A DNA stretch of 64,000 nt, taken from contig CAYYPK010000009.1 in NCBI GenBank assembly GCA_964473525.1, positions 1-64,000 on the forward strand. The letters are read 5' to 3'. Positions 1 to 8,347 of this stretch are shown one piece after another. The stretch is from GCA-2687025 sp964473525 (GTDB lineage Bacteria; Poribacteria; WGA-4E; GCA-2687025). Made by a program: the position numbers and the translations under genes. Each line of letters starts with the position of its first letter. The first letter of the stretch is position 1. The notes under the pieces are model-generated. The model did not search any database, was not told the DNA's origin, and saw nothing but the letters and a program-made list of their open reading frames with translations.

Positions 1-1118
1 CGCGCGGTCCCTCGCCAGGCGGCGCTCCGCGACGTGATGACGATGTGTCCTGAGTTCCCGTCCGGCAGCAGGTCGGCGACACCGTCCGCGTCCGGCGCGT
101 TGTCGAGTATCAGCAGCCACTTGTCGTGCAGGCGGAGCCACTCGCGCACGGCGGCGACGGTCACGGTTTGGTCCTGCGCGTCCTTCTCCGGCAGGCCCAG
201 TCGCTGTGCAAGCGCAACGTAGCCCGTCTGTCGCGAGGCGACGTCCTCCGCGGCGACCCACCAGACGCAATCGCATTCGCCCGCATAACGGTGCGCGTAT
301 TCCGCTGCGATCTGCGTCTTGCCGACGCCGCCCAGGCCGTGGATGGCGTCCGTCTGCGTGACCGCGGCGCGGTCGTTTCCGTGAAGCGAGTCGTAGAGCG
401 TCGTCAGGATGTCCTCGCGACCCGTGAAATTGCGGTTGCGAGCGATTGGGACGTGCCACGTGTCCGGATGTGCGCCGTACATGCGGCGCCCGCGTGGCGC
501 GTCCATCGGGACAATGTGCGCCTCGTGTGGCTCCCAGATGTCGAGCGGCGTTTCGCCATCTTTGACGGCGTATTCGCCGTGGTGCTTCCACGAACAGACG
601 TCGGGGTCGAGGCGTCGCGAGGTGTCCGCGTGCACTGGGGGCGTCACGCAGATGTGGCCCGGCTCCGCTAGCGCCTCCGCGCGCGCTGCCCAGTCTACGT
701 TGTGTCCGAACACGTCTGCCGGCGTTCCCGCCGATGGCTCGACGCTGACCTGTCCCATGTTGATGCCGACGCGTATGGTGAGCTCGTGCTCGCGCATGAC
801 GCGCTGCATCTCGAGGGCGCGCTCGACCGCCACGTCTGGCCGGGTGAAGACGGCCAGGTAGCCGTCCCCCGTGTGCTTGATGGCCGTTCCGGCGTCGCCA
901 CGCCCGATGATTTCCGCCAGGAGGTGGTCGTGCTCGCGCCGTAGTTCCTGGTAGGCGTCGTGAGTGAGGCGTTCCTTCGCTCGCGTGGAACCCACGATAT
1001 CCGTGAACAGGATGACGAGCAGTGAATGCCCGCCTTCGCCCGCGTAGGCGGCCACGCCCTCACGTTCTGCCGCAGTGACGTTTCGCCGTCTCAGCTCAGG
1101 CGTGTCTGTGTACTGCAT
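1..1118 (-). CDS. Class III adenylate/guanylate cyclase domain fused to NB-ARC (STAND) ATPase, partial at its C-terminus
   Basis: The reading frame opens at an ATG at 1118 and stays open to the window edge, so only the first 372 residues are seen. Residues about 30-190 form a class III nucleotide cyclase domain, with the metal-binding stretch LFTDIVGSTRAKE and the second acidic motif KHTGDGYLAVF. After a linker carrying NFTGRE comes an NB-ARC/AP-ATPase domain: P-loop GLGGVGKTQ near residue 261, Walker B-like WLLILDNAPDADG near 330, and HIVITSRS at the edge. This is a cytoplasmic signal-transduction ATPase; TPR or similar sensor repeats are expected beyond the edge (family knowledge). A decayed piece of a close paralogue lies at 51049-51183. 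The cyclase product and the trigger are unknown. Confidence 0.85.
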   Translation of the reverse strand, partial: MQYTDTPELRRRNVTAAEREGVAAYAGEGGHSLLVILFTDIVGSTRAKERLTHDAYQELRREHDHLLAEIIGRGDAGTAIKHTGDGYLAVFTRPDVAVERALEMQRVMREHELTIRVGINMGQVSVEPSAGTPADVFGHNVDWAARAEALAEPGHICVTPPVHADTSRRLDPDVCSWKHHGEYAVKDGETPLDIWEPHEAHIVPMDAPRGRRMYGAHPDTWHVPIARNRNFTGREDILTTLYDSLHGNDRAAVTQTDAIHGLGGVGKTQIAAEYAHRYAGECDCVWWVAAEDVASRQTGYVALAQRLGLPEKDAQDQTVTVAAVREWLRLHDKWLLILDNAPDADGVADLLPDGNSGHIVITSRSAAWRGTA

Positions 1119-1324
1119 GGCCTGTCCCGCCAACGTGGGAACTCAGCCTAGCTGCTAACGAATTGAGACACAACCGACCGCGACCCGCCGGGCGGCACGC
1201 GCGGTGGGGCATGGGTGGATGGCGACGGAGCGCCGGTAGCGCGCGCTGCCCGTTGCGCCCGTGGGCCCTCGCCTCTATAACTACGATGACGCAGACGCGA
1301 CCTTCGCCCAGCCCGAGAGATGTC

Positions 1325-1711
1325 ATGATCTTCGTACCACCTTCCCAGCACGGAGACGGCGAGCGGCCCGCTGGTCCTATCCTTATCGCGCTGCTCTTCG
1401 TGGCGGTGTTCGCCGGCGTCGCGTTCTATCGCAGGAACGGCGGGGAGTTCAGCATTGAGGGCTTCCAACCTGGAGCAGTGATGTGGATCATCGCGAGTCT
1501 GGGGGTTTCGCTGGCGGTGGTCTATGGCGTGGTGGCGGTGCAGAGGAGCGCGGCGCGCACTCGACAGCCGTCGACGGATGAACGCCTGGCGGCCATGGAG
1601 ACTCAGCTAGCCGAGCTTCGCCACGCGATGGACACGCAACTCGACGCCATGTCGAGGAAGCTGGAGGACGCGGCTCGGCTCGCGGCCGCGCGCGGGGAAC
1701 GCGACCGCTAG
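1325..1711 (+). CDS. Small two-pass membrane protein of unknown function
   Basis: 128 residues from an ATG preceded by a GAGAG Shine-Dalgarno-like stretch; the frame extends upstream, but the longer versions lack a ribosome site and start with an Arg-rich unstructured segment. Two hydrophobic segments are visible, about residues 16-30 (ILIALLFVAVFAGVAF) and 50-70 (VMWIIASLGVSLAVVYGVVA). A charged C-terminal helix with regular heptad-like spacing (ERLAAMETQLAELRHAMDTQ) suggests a short cytoplasmic coiled coil. It lies head-to-head with the cyclase gene and just upstream of another small gene in the same direction. I do not recognise the family. Confidence 0.55.
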   Translation: MIFVPPSQHGDGERPAGPILIALLFVAVFAGVAFYRRNGGEFSIEGFQPGAVMWIIASLGVSLAVVYGVVAVQRSAARTRQPSTDERLAAMETQLAELRHAMDTQLDAMSRKLEDAARLAAARGERDR

Positions 1712-1750
1712 CGCGCTAGTTCCGCTGGCAGATACCCACAGGGCTCCTCC

Positions 1751-2077
1751 ATGCCGTTTATCGACGTGGCAATGTTGCTGTCAACGACGGTGGTACCGAC
1801 GCTGACCGGGTTGGCAACCGCAGCAGCGAACAAGATAAACGCCATCCACGCCTGCGGCTCCGTCGCGTGGTTGGAACCTGACGACTTCCGGCGGGCGCTG
1901 TCACAGGCGGACGACTCGCTGGTGTTTCACTCCGAACGCGGCAGATCCAAGGCGCGGCACGAGTACCTCGCCAGTCATCGCGGCCTGCTGCTCTACACGA
2001 AGTCGAGTCGCGCGCTACGGCTGCCCACTGGTTGCCGCGAGACGGCGGTCAAGAGCATCTGGAAGAGCAGCATGTAG
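1751..2077 (+). CDS. Small hypothetical protein
   Basis: 108 residues. The N-terminus has one hydrophobic segment (MLLSTTVVPTLTGLATAA) that may be a membrane anchor. The rest reads as a compact basic domain with WLEPDDFRRAL, a His-Ser-Glu-Arg stretch and LLLYTKSSRALRLP, ending in a conserved-looking VKSIW. It starts 39 nt after the preceding small membrane protein and may be co-transcribed with it. It ends just before a strong hairpin at 2084-2109. The composition looks protein-like, but no function can be assigned. Confidence 0.55.
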   Translation: MPFIDVAMLLSTTVVPTLTGLATAAANKINAIHACGSVAWLEPDDFRRALSQADDSLVFHSERGRSKARHEYLASHRGLLLYTKSSRALRLPTGCRETAVKSIWKSSM

Positions 2078-2083
2078 GCGTGG

Positions 2084-2109
2084 AAGGGGCGCGTCGGAAC
2101 GCGCCCCTT
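2084..2109. terminator. Hairpin between convergent genes, probable bidirectional terminator
   Basis: Perfect 11-bp stem AAGGGGCGCGT / ACGCGCCCCTT with a 4-nt loop, between convergent genes ending at 2077 and 2144. The stem's A/T ends give only a short T tract, so termination is likely but not certain. Confidence 0.65.
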
Positions 2110-2143
2110 GCCGCTACGCGGCGGATGGCGTGCTGTCCGAGCG

Positions 2144-3178
2144 TCAGTCGACCGCAGGCGCGTCGAGGCGGCTCAGCAGATACGGCACGTATTCCACGCC
2201 AGGGCCGTACGTCAGCACGATGAGATGGCGCGTGTTCTCGTCGTACGCGATCTCGGACCCCTCCGGCAGGAACTTGATGACGAGGTCCGCCACGTGGTGG
2301 CCGTCGGCGTGTTCCAGCCGGTACATCTCAAGGCGCATCTGTGGGCGTTGGGCGTTGCGATCGCCTCTGCGGCGCTTCTCGTTGGACGGACGTTCGGCTC
2401 GACCACGTTCCTTCCTCATCATCCCGCGCAGTTCGACGGCGGCGTCCTCCAGCCGCTTCATCTGCCCATGCTCCTCGTCGGTCCAGTCCCTGTTGCCGGC
2501 CTTCTCGCGTAGGGCTTCCATGCGCATTTCGACGCCATGCAGGCGCTCGGTGACGCCGTCCCGCTCCTTTTCTCGCCTCTCGGCCATCATGTGCTCGAGA
2601 GCGTTGATGAGCTCCTTGCGCTTGGCGCGATGGTTCTGGAGCGTCGCCCACTGATCTGGCGTGCCCTCCGCCGACAGGTTCTGATCCTCGAGGTTGGCGA
2701 TGGCGTGGCTGTATTCCTCAATGTTCGCGCGCAGGTTCGCCTCGCGTCGCTCTGGATCCTCGCGGCGCGAGCCGCGCTCAAACCACTGCTTCAGTTCCTG
2801 GCGTTGGGCCCTCAGATTCGTCAGGATCTCCCATCGATCCGGGGTGCCTTCCGCAGACAGATCCTGCGCCTCCAGCTCCTCAATGCGCTCGTTGATGTCG
2901 GCGAACTTCGCGCGCAACTCGCGCGCCCGGCCTTGTTCTTCCTCGGTGGCCTCGCCGCGTAGCGCCTCAACGCGCTTCTTGAGTTCGGCAGCTTCGGTGG
3001 CCTCTTCTTCCGTCAGGTTGCGGTCCACCATCTTCTCGAGGGCCGCCTCCGCCTTGCGGAGTTCTTCGGCCGCCTGACCCGCCTCCGCGGGCGCGGTCAT
3101 CATCAGCGCCGACGCGGTCGCCATGGCGCCGACCAGGATGCAGGCGTAGGCTGTTCTCAGCTGCGTTGAGGGCCTCAT
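2144..3178 (-). CDS. Periplasmic coiled-coil protein with C-terminal secretin-type short domain
   Basis: 344 residues with an N-terminal signal peptide (hydrophobic core ILVGAMATASALMMT, cleavage near AEAG). Residues about 35-260 are almost entirely charged helix (EAALEKMVDRNLTEEE and similar) and contain an internal repeat: the unit LSAEGTPD occurs twice, about 65 residues apart, each followed by a helix ending KEL or QEL. The last about 55 residues (RLEHADGHHVADLVIKFLP, then a strand with HLIVLT and YLLSRLD) resemble the short N-domain that secretins use in the periplasm (PF03958-like). The rest of a secretin is missing, so it may bind or cap a secretin-like ring, or simply reuse the fold. 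A ribosome site AAAGGCG precedes the ATG. Confidence 0.6.
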   Translation of the reverse strand: MRPSTQLRTAYACILVGAMATASALMMTAPAEAGQAAEELRKAEAALEKMVDRNLTEEEATEAAELKKRVEALRGEATEEEQGRARELRAKFADINERIEELEAQDLSAEGTPDRWEILTNLRAQRQELKQWFERGSRREDPERREANLRANIEEYSHAIANLEDQNLSAEGTPDQWATLQNHRAKRKELINALEHMMAERREKERDGVTERLHGVEMRMEALREKAGNRDWTDEEHGQMKRLEDAAVELRGMMRKERGRAERPSNEKRRRGDRNAQRPQMRLEMYRLEHADGHHVADLVIKFLPEGSEIAYDENTRHLIVLTYGPGVEYVPYLLSRLDAPAVD

Positions 3179-3288
3179 GGTGTTCGCCTTTCCGTTCTTG
3201 TCTCACACTCGGCTTCCGTGTGTTCAATGGACGCGATGGCGCCGGATTTCGTTGAGCTATTCTGGCTAGTTAGGCGCTCGCGTTCGCG

Positions 3289-4299
3289 TCAACCTGAGGC
3301 GCGGAACGACATCACCCGGTCAACTTCCGCGCTGCTACCGACGATCAACGGCGTGCGTTCGTGCATGGTCGCAGGTTGCTTGGAAAGGATGGAGGACACG
3401 CCGTCGAGAGCTTTGCCTCCGGCCTGCTCCGCCAGAAAGGCGAGTGGATTCGCTTCGTACAGCAGCCGCAGCTTCCCTTCTGGCGCGTCCGTAGTCTCTG
3501 GATACAGAAACACGCCACCGTTCATAAGCGTTCGGTGGAAGTCCGCCACCAGCGATCCGACGTAACGAAGGCTGTAGCCTCCGGCCTCGTCGGTCTTCAC
3601 CCAGTCGAGGTAGTCGCGTATGCCCTTGGGAAACCGATCATAGTACGCCTCGTTGACGCTGTAGGTTTTGCCCTCCGCCGGCATCTGCAGGTCTTCTTGC
3701 GTTAGGAGGTAGGCGCCGATCGAGGGCTCGAGGGTGAACATGTGCAGCCCGTCGCCGCAGGTGTACACCATGACGGTGCTGCTGCCGTAGACGACGTACC
3801 CCGCAGCCACCTGGCGGTAGCCGGGCTGCATTACGTCGTCCATCGCGTCCACGCCCCACGCGCTTGGACTCCGCTGCAGCACCGAGAAGATGGTCCCAAT
3901 AGTGACCGTCGTGTGGATGTTGCTGGAGCCGTCCAGCGGGTCGAACAGGACGATGTACTTGCCGGCGGCTTCCGCTTCGCGCAGCACGCGCGGCTCGGCC
4001 TCCTCCTCGGACACCAGGATGCCTACGTTGCCGCGATACCCTAGGCACCGCAGCAAGGTGTCGTTGGCGATGTCGTCGAGCTTCTGCACGGCTTCGCCCT
4101 GCACGTTCTCCTCGCCCGTGCCGCCGAGCACGTCCAAGAGCCCTGCGCGTTGCACCTGCGCCTGGATGATCTTCGTCGCCAGCGTGATGCCGGACAGAAG
4201 CCAACTGAATTCACCCGTCGCGTCTGGGTGGCGCTGCTGCCGCTCGAGAATGTGTTGCTGGACGGTCTTCATTGGCTGGTCGTAGGTGACGTGACGCAT
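3289..4299 (-). CDS. fbp: Fructose-1,6-bisphosphatase class I
   Basis: 336 residues, the usual length. It hydrolyses fructose 1,6-bisphosphate to fructose 6-phosphate in gluconeogenesis, in the cytoplasm. The metal-binding acidic cluster VSEEEAE lies near residues 96-102 and the diagnostic DPLDGSSN at 120-127. The sugar-phosphate region is recognisable (LRYVGSLVADFHRTLMNGG, and LLYEANPLAFLAEQAGG near the C-terminus). The ATG at 4299 is preferred over an upstream in-frame start because a GAGAGGG ribosome site precedes it. The next gene in the same direction, a dehydrogenase, ends 137 nt upstream, so separate transcription is possible. Confidence 0.95.
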   Translation of the reverse strand: MRHVTYDQPMKTVQQHILERQQRHPDATGEFSWLLSGITLATKIIQAQVQRAGLLDVLGGTGEENVQGEAVQKLDDIANDTLLRCLGYRGNVGILVSEEEAEPRVLREAEAAGKYIVLFDPLDGSSNIHTTVTIGTIFSVLQRSPSAWGVDAMDDVMQPGYRQVAAGYVVYGSSTVMVYTCGDGLHMFTLEPSIGAYLLTQEDLQMPAEGKTYSVNEAYYDRFPKGIRDYLDWVKTDEAGGYSLRYVGSLVADFHRTLMNGGVFLYPETTDAPEGKLRLLYEANPLAFLAEQAGGKALDGVSSILSKQPATMHERTPLIVGSSAEVDRVMSFRASG

Positions 4300-4435
4300 G
4301 CATCGACCCTCTCGCGTCCAATGACAGAGCGCGCCCACACGACGCTCCGTCGGTCGGCGCCGTCGAATCCGTCTGCGAAGCAGTCCGACTCTCCGTCGCG
4401 CGAGGCGGCCTGGGAGACCGGATCAGCGACGCGAT

Positions 4436-5320
4436 CTAGTTGCGCCCGCGGAAGGTCAACTCGGCGACTCCCGACTTGTCGAGATCGCCTTTGCCGACTT
4501 CGATCATACGGCAATACTGCTGGTAAGTGGCATTCGATAGAGGGAGGTCGAGCCTCTCTTGTTCCGCGAGCGAGAGAGCGATGCCGGAGTCCTTCGCCGC
4601 GTGCGCTGACGAGAAGTAGCACTCGTGGTCCCGCACCTGCATGTCCTCGCCGTCGGTTTCGAGGACACGCGAGTTCGCTCCCGTCTGAGCGAACACTTCC
4701 TGGACCATCGTCAGGTCGAGTCCCAACGCGTCTGCGAGTCCGAGTCCCTCGGCGAGAGCGGCGGTGTTGATGTTCATGACCATGTTCACGAGCGCTTTCA
4801 CCTGCGCCGCACGGCCCGCTTCACCCACATACCGCAGGCTGACGCTGAGGGTATCCAGCAGCGGCTCAACGGCGTCGAAGACGTCGCGCTTGCCGCCGCA
4901 CATGAGATAGAGCGTGCCCTCGCGCGCCTGCGTGATGCTGCTCGCCATGCACGCCTCGAGGCTATGTCCGCCCCGCGCCTCGGCAAGGGCTTCGACATCG
5001 ACGTGCACCGAGGGGGAGATGGTGGCGCAGTTGATGAACGTGACGCCGTCAGCGTGGGCGAGCAAGCCGTCGGCGCCGTCGGAGAACACCGCGCGCATGG
5101 CGTCGTCGTCGGTGACAACCGTGATGACCGTGTCGGATGCTTCTGCGACGCGCCCTGGAGTGGGCGCTGCCTCGCATCCCAACTCGGTTGCGAGTTCCGC
5201 GCTACGCGCTTCGTCCACATCGTACACGGCGGTCACGGTGTAGCCGTTGTCGTGCAGGTGTCGGGCCATGTTCGAGCCCATGCGTCCAACGCCCACGAAT
5301 CCGACCTGATAGTCCGGCAT
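4436..5320 (-). CDS. Beta-hydroxyacid dehydrogenase (3-hydroxyisobutyrate dehydrogenase family)
   Basis: 294 residues, typical for the family of NAD(P)-dependent 2-/3-hydroxyacid oxidoreductases. An N-terminal Rossmann fold carries GFVGVGRMGSNM (residues 7-18). The C-terminal all-helical domain has the catalytic Lys in QVKALVN (K175, N179). The substrate-binding motif, usually D-x-P-V-S-G-G, is replaced by EACMASS (122-128) while the following EGTL is kept, so the substrate may be unusual. ATG at 5320 has an AGGGG ribosome site; a TTG two codons upstream is possible. Substrate not predictable. Confidence 0.85.
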   Translation of the reverse strand: MPDYQVGFVGVGRMGSNMARHLHDNGYTVTAVYDVDEARSAELATELGCEAAPTPGRVAEASDTVITVVTDDDAMRAVFSDGADGLLAHADGVTFINCATISPSVHVDVEALAEARGGHSLEACMASSITQAREGTLYLMCGGKRDVFDAVEPLLDTLSVSLRYVGEAGRAAQVKALVNMVMNINTAALAEGLGLADALGLDLTMVQEVFAQTGANSRVLETDGEDMQVRDHECYFSSAHAAKDSGIALSLAEQERLDLPLSNATYQQYCRMIEVGKGDLDKSGVAELTFRGRN

Positions 5321-5544
5321 GTCCAAACCCCTGCTGACCTGTGCCTGCCACGCATGGCGATCTGAGGAGACCGCCGACGTCGCGCCATCCTACGTCCAGT
5401 GCCATCTCCTCACAAGATGGGACAAAGAGGGCGATCACCCTCCTCGCCAGACTCGGCGAGCCGCGTCGCATCTCGGTACGTGGGAGCAAGGAGCCGTTCT
5501 GACACGAGCGTCGTGCGGCGCGGCATCGCACTCGGCTATACGCG

Positions 5545-6264
5545 CTACGGCTTCTCAAACACGGTCTCGTCCAACTCGACATCGAGTTCTGTCTTCGCGT
5601 AGGCGTAGTCGATGGTCATCGCGCCTTCCCGGAGCACGAGTTTGCGGGCCTCGGGCAACATCACGCCCCCGTAATCCACATAGTCGGAGAACTGCATGAC
5701 TGCCTTGACGGGGCCCGTCATGGGATCGAAGTAGGCAAGCTTTACCCCAACAAGCAGATTCGACGCCTTGTCGATGTAGAAGTCAATCTCCGTGCCGACG
5801 ATCCCGATGACCGAACACTCGGCATCCTCGAACGTCACGTCTTCGCGCAGCTCCAAGACGCTGGCGTCCCGCTCGTAGTGACTCTGCAGAGGGTCAAGGA
5901 ACGCTGCCGCTTTGGCCCCTTCGGCCTCCACCCCCTCGAGGACAGTCGGAGACGTCATGGGACTGGCCCTCCAGCCTTCCACGCCGTTCCAAGCCGTCAC
6001 ATCGGAGGACCCGCCGAAGTCCGTTTTGGAGTAGGACTTCTTCCCAACGACCACCAGCTCCTCGAACGTACCTGGCAGCTCCCCGAATTCGGCGTGGAGC
6101 TGGGCCTCACCAGTGCGTCTCACCGTCTTGATCTCGGACAGCCGGTCCAGGCCTCCCACGGCCTTGAAATGCGCGTCCAGAACCTCCGCAACATCGGCCG
6201 TGGCTGCGCCAGCTATACCGAACGCGAGAACGACAACTGTGCGCCACTTGCGGCTAGCAGTCAT
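5545..6264 (-). CDS. Exported LolA-like outer-membrane lipoprotein-sorting family protein
   Basis: 239 residues with a signal peptide (WRTVVVLAFGIAGAATA). The mature part follows the half-barrel pattern of the LolA/LolB superfamily: an initial helix VLDAHFKAVGGLDRLSEIKT, which I see in many periplasmic proteins of this superfamily, then successive strands (FYIDKASNLLVGVKLAYFD; KAVMQFSDYVDYGGVMLP). That suggests a periplasmic lipid or lipoprotein carrier, but the motif is also found in proteins of unknown role. ATG preceded by AGGG. It stands alone between a dehydrogenase and truD. Confidence 0.6.
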   Translation of the reverse strand: MTASRKWRTVVVLAFGIAGAATADVAEVLDAHFKAVGGLDRLSEIKTVRRTGEAQLHAEFGELPGTFEELVVVGKKSYSKTDFGGSSDVTAWNGVEGWRASPMTSPTVLEGVEAEGAKAAAFLDPLQSHYERDASVLELREDVTFEDAECSVIGIVGTEIDFYIDKASNLLVGVKLAYFDPMTGPVKAVMQFSDYVDYGGVMLPEARKLVLREGAMTIDYAYAKTELDVELDETVFEKP

Positions 6265-6409
6265 TGCACTACCCTATCATTGCTAACATCCACCAACGGC
6301 TCGCCCGCACGGTGGCTCGGGAAACAAGGCCGAGGAGCCCTGTCCTGTTCGCGCAGGATCGCACGACGGCGTTGGCGGCCTGCGTCCACGCAGCTGTCAC
6401 AGATGACCG

Positions 6410-7690
6410 CTACTCCACATCCGCTTCATCGGCCTGATCGGCCGCGCCGCCGCCCGGTTCCTCGCCCGGCTCGAACAGCCGCAGGCTGTCGCGCTTCATG
6501 ATCTCGTCCATAATGACCGTCGCGTAGCTTCCGCTGGGAAGCCGGAACGAAACCACGATGCTGCGGTCTTCCTCTTCCTGCGTGATCTCGGGTTCCATGA
6601 CGGGGATGCGCATGGGACGCCGCAGCCCGCTCATCAGCTTGAATACGCGCGGCATGCGCGCCGGATCGACGCCCTCCGCGCGGAGGATATCGTCCTCTAC
6701 CTCACGCGGCGCGCCCGACGGCCGCAGCATCTTCGATCCGAAGAGCGGCCCCGAGGGACTTATCTCGAACTCGTCCGCTCGCGGCTGCTCGACCTCCGAG
6801 GACTCGACGAGGAAGCATGCGCCGCCGCGATGTTTCTGCGCGATGTCACCATCCATCAGTACGCCGATGTCCGGCATGCGGCGCGCCAACACGCGGTTAT
6901 ACAGCAGCGACTGGTACGCCGACGACAGAAGTCGCCTCATGCGAGGCGCGACCTGCCCAAACGCCTGCTCGGAGTTCAGACCGCGCTGCAAGCCACCCAG
7001 CACGCGGCGCTCGTTGCGGAACTTCGGTAGGGGGAAGAGGCGCCGCGCGCGGTCGTAGTCGCCCGCTTCGAATGCCGTCCTCGCCTCGAAGACATCGCCG
7101 CGTTCGTTGCCCTTCGGCCGACCGAGGTAGTACGCGAGCGCCTTGTCCCATTCGCCCAGCATCATCGCGCGGCCTATAAGGTGCCCGTTGCCGCGTCCGC
7201 TGAACCGCTGCATGCCGAAGAAGTTCGGCGCGCCGTTCTCAGCGATCGTGTTCAGGATCTCCTTCGCGCGCTCCAAAGCTCCCTGCTTGGGGTGCCGCAC
7301 GCGGATGATGAACCGATTGCCTGCCAGATGGCCGAGCCGCAGTTTGTTCGTGTGGTACTGCGCGTCGAGGATGCGGATGGCGGGGAGAGAGATGCCGCGC
7401 GCCGTGTCGAGGTCGACGCCTTCGATGGACACGCGCTGTCGCGTCACCGCGCGGGTGTCCTTCAAGCCGGCGTACCCGATCGCGCTTGCGGAGACACCGA
7501 AATAGTCGCCCAACCGGTGGACCATCTCGAATGTGGAGATGCCGCGTTTCTCGACGGTGACGTACGTGTGTCCGCCTTCGCCGATCGGTTCGTACAGCGG
7601 GACTTCCTCGACCTGGAAGTCCTCGTGACGCCGCTTCATGACGCCACCGATGCCCTCAATGTCGGGCGTGAGGTAGAGACTCTTGCTCAA
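6410..7690 (-). CDS. truD: tRNA pseudouridine(13) synthase TruD
   Basis: 426 residues. Converts U13 of tRNA to pseudouridine. Family hallmarks are visible: the catalytic motif GYAGLKDTRAVTRQ with Asp78, the conserved NFFGMQRFSGRGNGH, and the TRUD insertion domain with a C-terminal segment on which the fold closes (GLRRPMRIPV, then FRLPSGSYATVIMDE). The start is TTG, with only a weak ribosome site. It follows hsp20 by 45 nt on the same strand, so it is probably expressed from the hsp20 promoter at 8279-8307. The last about 20 residues are an acidic, Gly/Ala-rich tail. Confidence 0.92.
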   Translation of the reverse strand: MSKSLYLTPDIEGIGGVMKRRHEDFQVEEVPLYEPIGEGGHTYVTVEKRGISTFEMVHRLGDYFGVSASAIGYAGLKDTRAVTRQRVSIEGVDLDTARGISLPAIRILDAQYHTNKLRLGHLAGNRFIIRVRHPKQGALERAKEILNTIAENGAPNFFGMQRFSGRGNGHLIGRAMMLGEWDKALAYYLGRPKGNERGDVFEARTAFEAGDYDRARRLFPLPKFRNERRVLGGLQRGLNSEQAFGQVAPRMRRLLSSAYQSLLYNRVLARRMPDIGVLMDGDIAQKHRGGACFLVESSEVEQPRADEFEISPSGPLFGSKMLRPSGAPREVEDDILRAEGVDPARMPRVFKLMSGLRRPMRIPVMEPEITQEEEDRSIVVSFRLPSGSYATVIMDEIMKRDSLRLFEPGEEPGGGAADQADEADVE

Positions 7691-7735
7691 ATGTGTCCGC
7701 CATCGCGGCCGACCATGGGACGATGGCCGCGGTTG

Positions 7736-8239
7736 TTACTGGAAGTCGATGGGGATGGTCTTGGACGCTGCGGGTGGCTTCGGCAGGGCCAGTCTGAGCA
7801 CGCCGTTCTGGTACTGCGCGCGTATCCTGTCCGCGTCGACGCCTTCGGGCAGCGTGATGGTCTGCGAGAACTTCCCCTGAAGTGTTAGCCTGTGTTCGTC
7901 TGCGGAGATAACGATATCGCCGGGATGCAGCCCGGGCATGGAGATCTCCGCCACCACCTCTTCGTCCGAATCGTACATGTCCAGCGCGACGGGATGCGTG
8001 GCGCGCGTTTCGGAGGCACGCGAAACTGTGATCTGCGGTGGCGCCGCTGGTAACGCCTGGGACGGCTGGGTGCGCGTGAACCGAGTCATGTCGCGCTCGA
8101 ACGCGGCGTCGTCGGAGATCGCGGACCACCGGTCGATCGCCCGCTCGAAGAGGACAAGTCGACGGTACACGTCCTCGAAGAAGCGATTCGTCTCCGCCTG
8201 CATGTCGAACAGTTCCTCGAAGAGCCTCATCCGTCGCAT
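7736..8239 (-). CDS. Small heat-shock protein, Hsp20/alpha-crystallin family
   Basis: 167 residues. An ATP-independent holdase chaperone. The N-terminal 70 residues are variable and helical; the alpha-crystallin domain runs from about residue 75 (VALDMYDSDEEVVAEISMPG) through HRLTLQGKFSQTITLP to the signature GVLRLALPKP, and the tail ends in IPI, the I-x-I anchoring motif of this family. Ribosome site GAGGGGAG lies 7 nt before the ATG, and a sigma-70-type promoter sits just upstream. First gene of a probable hsp20-truD operon. Confidence 0.93.
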   Translation of the reverse strand: MRRMRLFEELFDMQAETNRFFEDVYRRLVLFERAIDRWSAISDDAAFERDMTRFTRTQPSQALPAAPPQITVSRASETRATHPVALDMYDSDEEVVAEISMPGLHPGDIVISADEHRLTLQGKFSQTITLPEGVDADRIRAQYQNGVLRLALPKPPAASKTIPIDFQ

Positions 8240-8278
8240 GTTGGTCTCCCCTCTACTCCCTACACGCCCTGCCTACCT

Positions 8279-8307
8279 ATTATCTGACATGGCATGCCGG
8301 ACGACAA
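8279..8307 (-). promoter_or_regulatory. Sigma-70-type promoter of hsp20-truD
   Basis: On the minus strand TTGTCG (8307-8302), a 17-nt spacer and GATAAT (8284-8279). The predicted transcript would begin about 35 nt before the hsp20 ATG. Confidence 0.55.
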
Positions 8308-8347
8308 TCGCAATGCCCATGCGGAGCCCAGTGGGTTTCCGCTTGTT

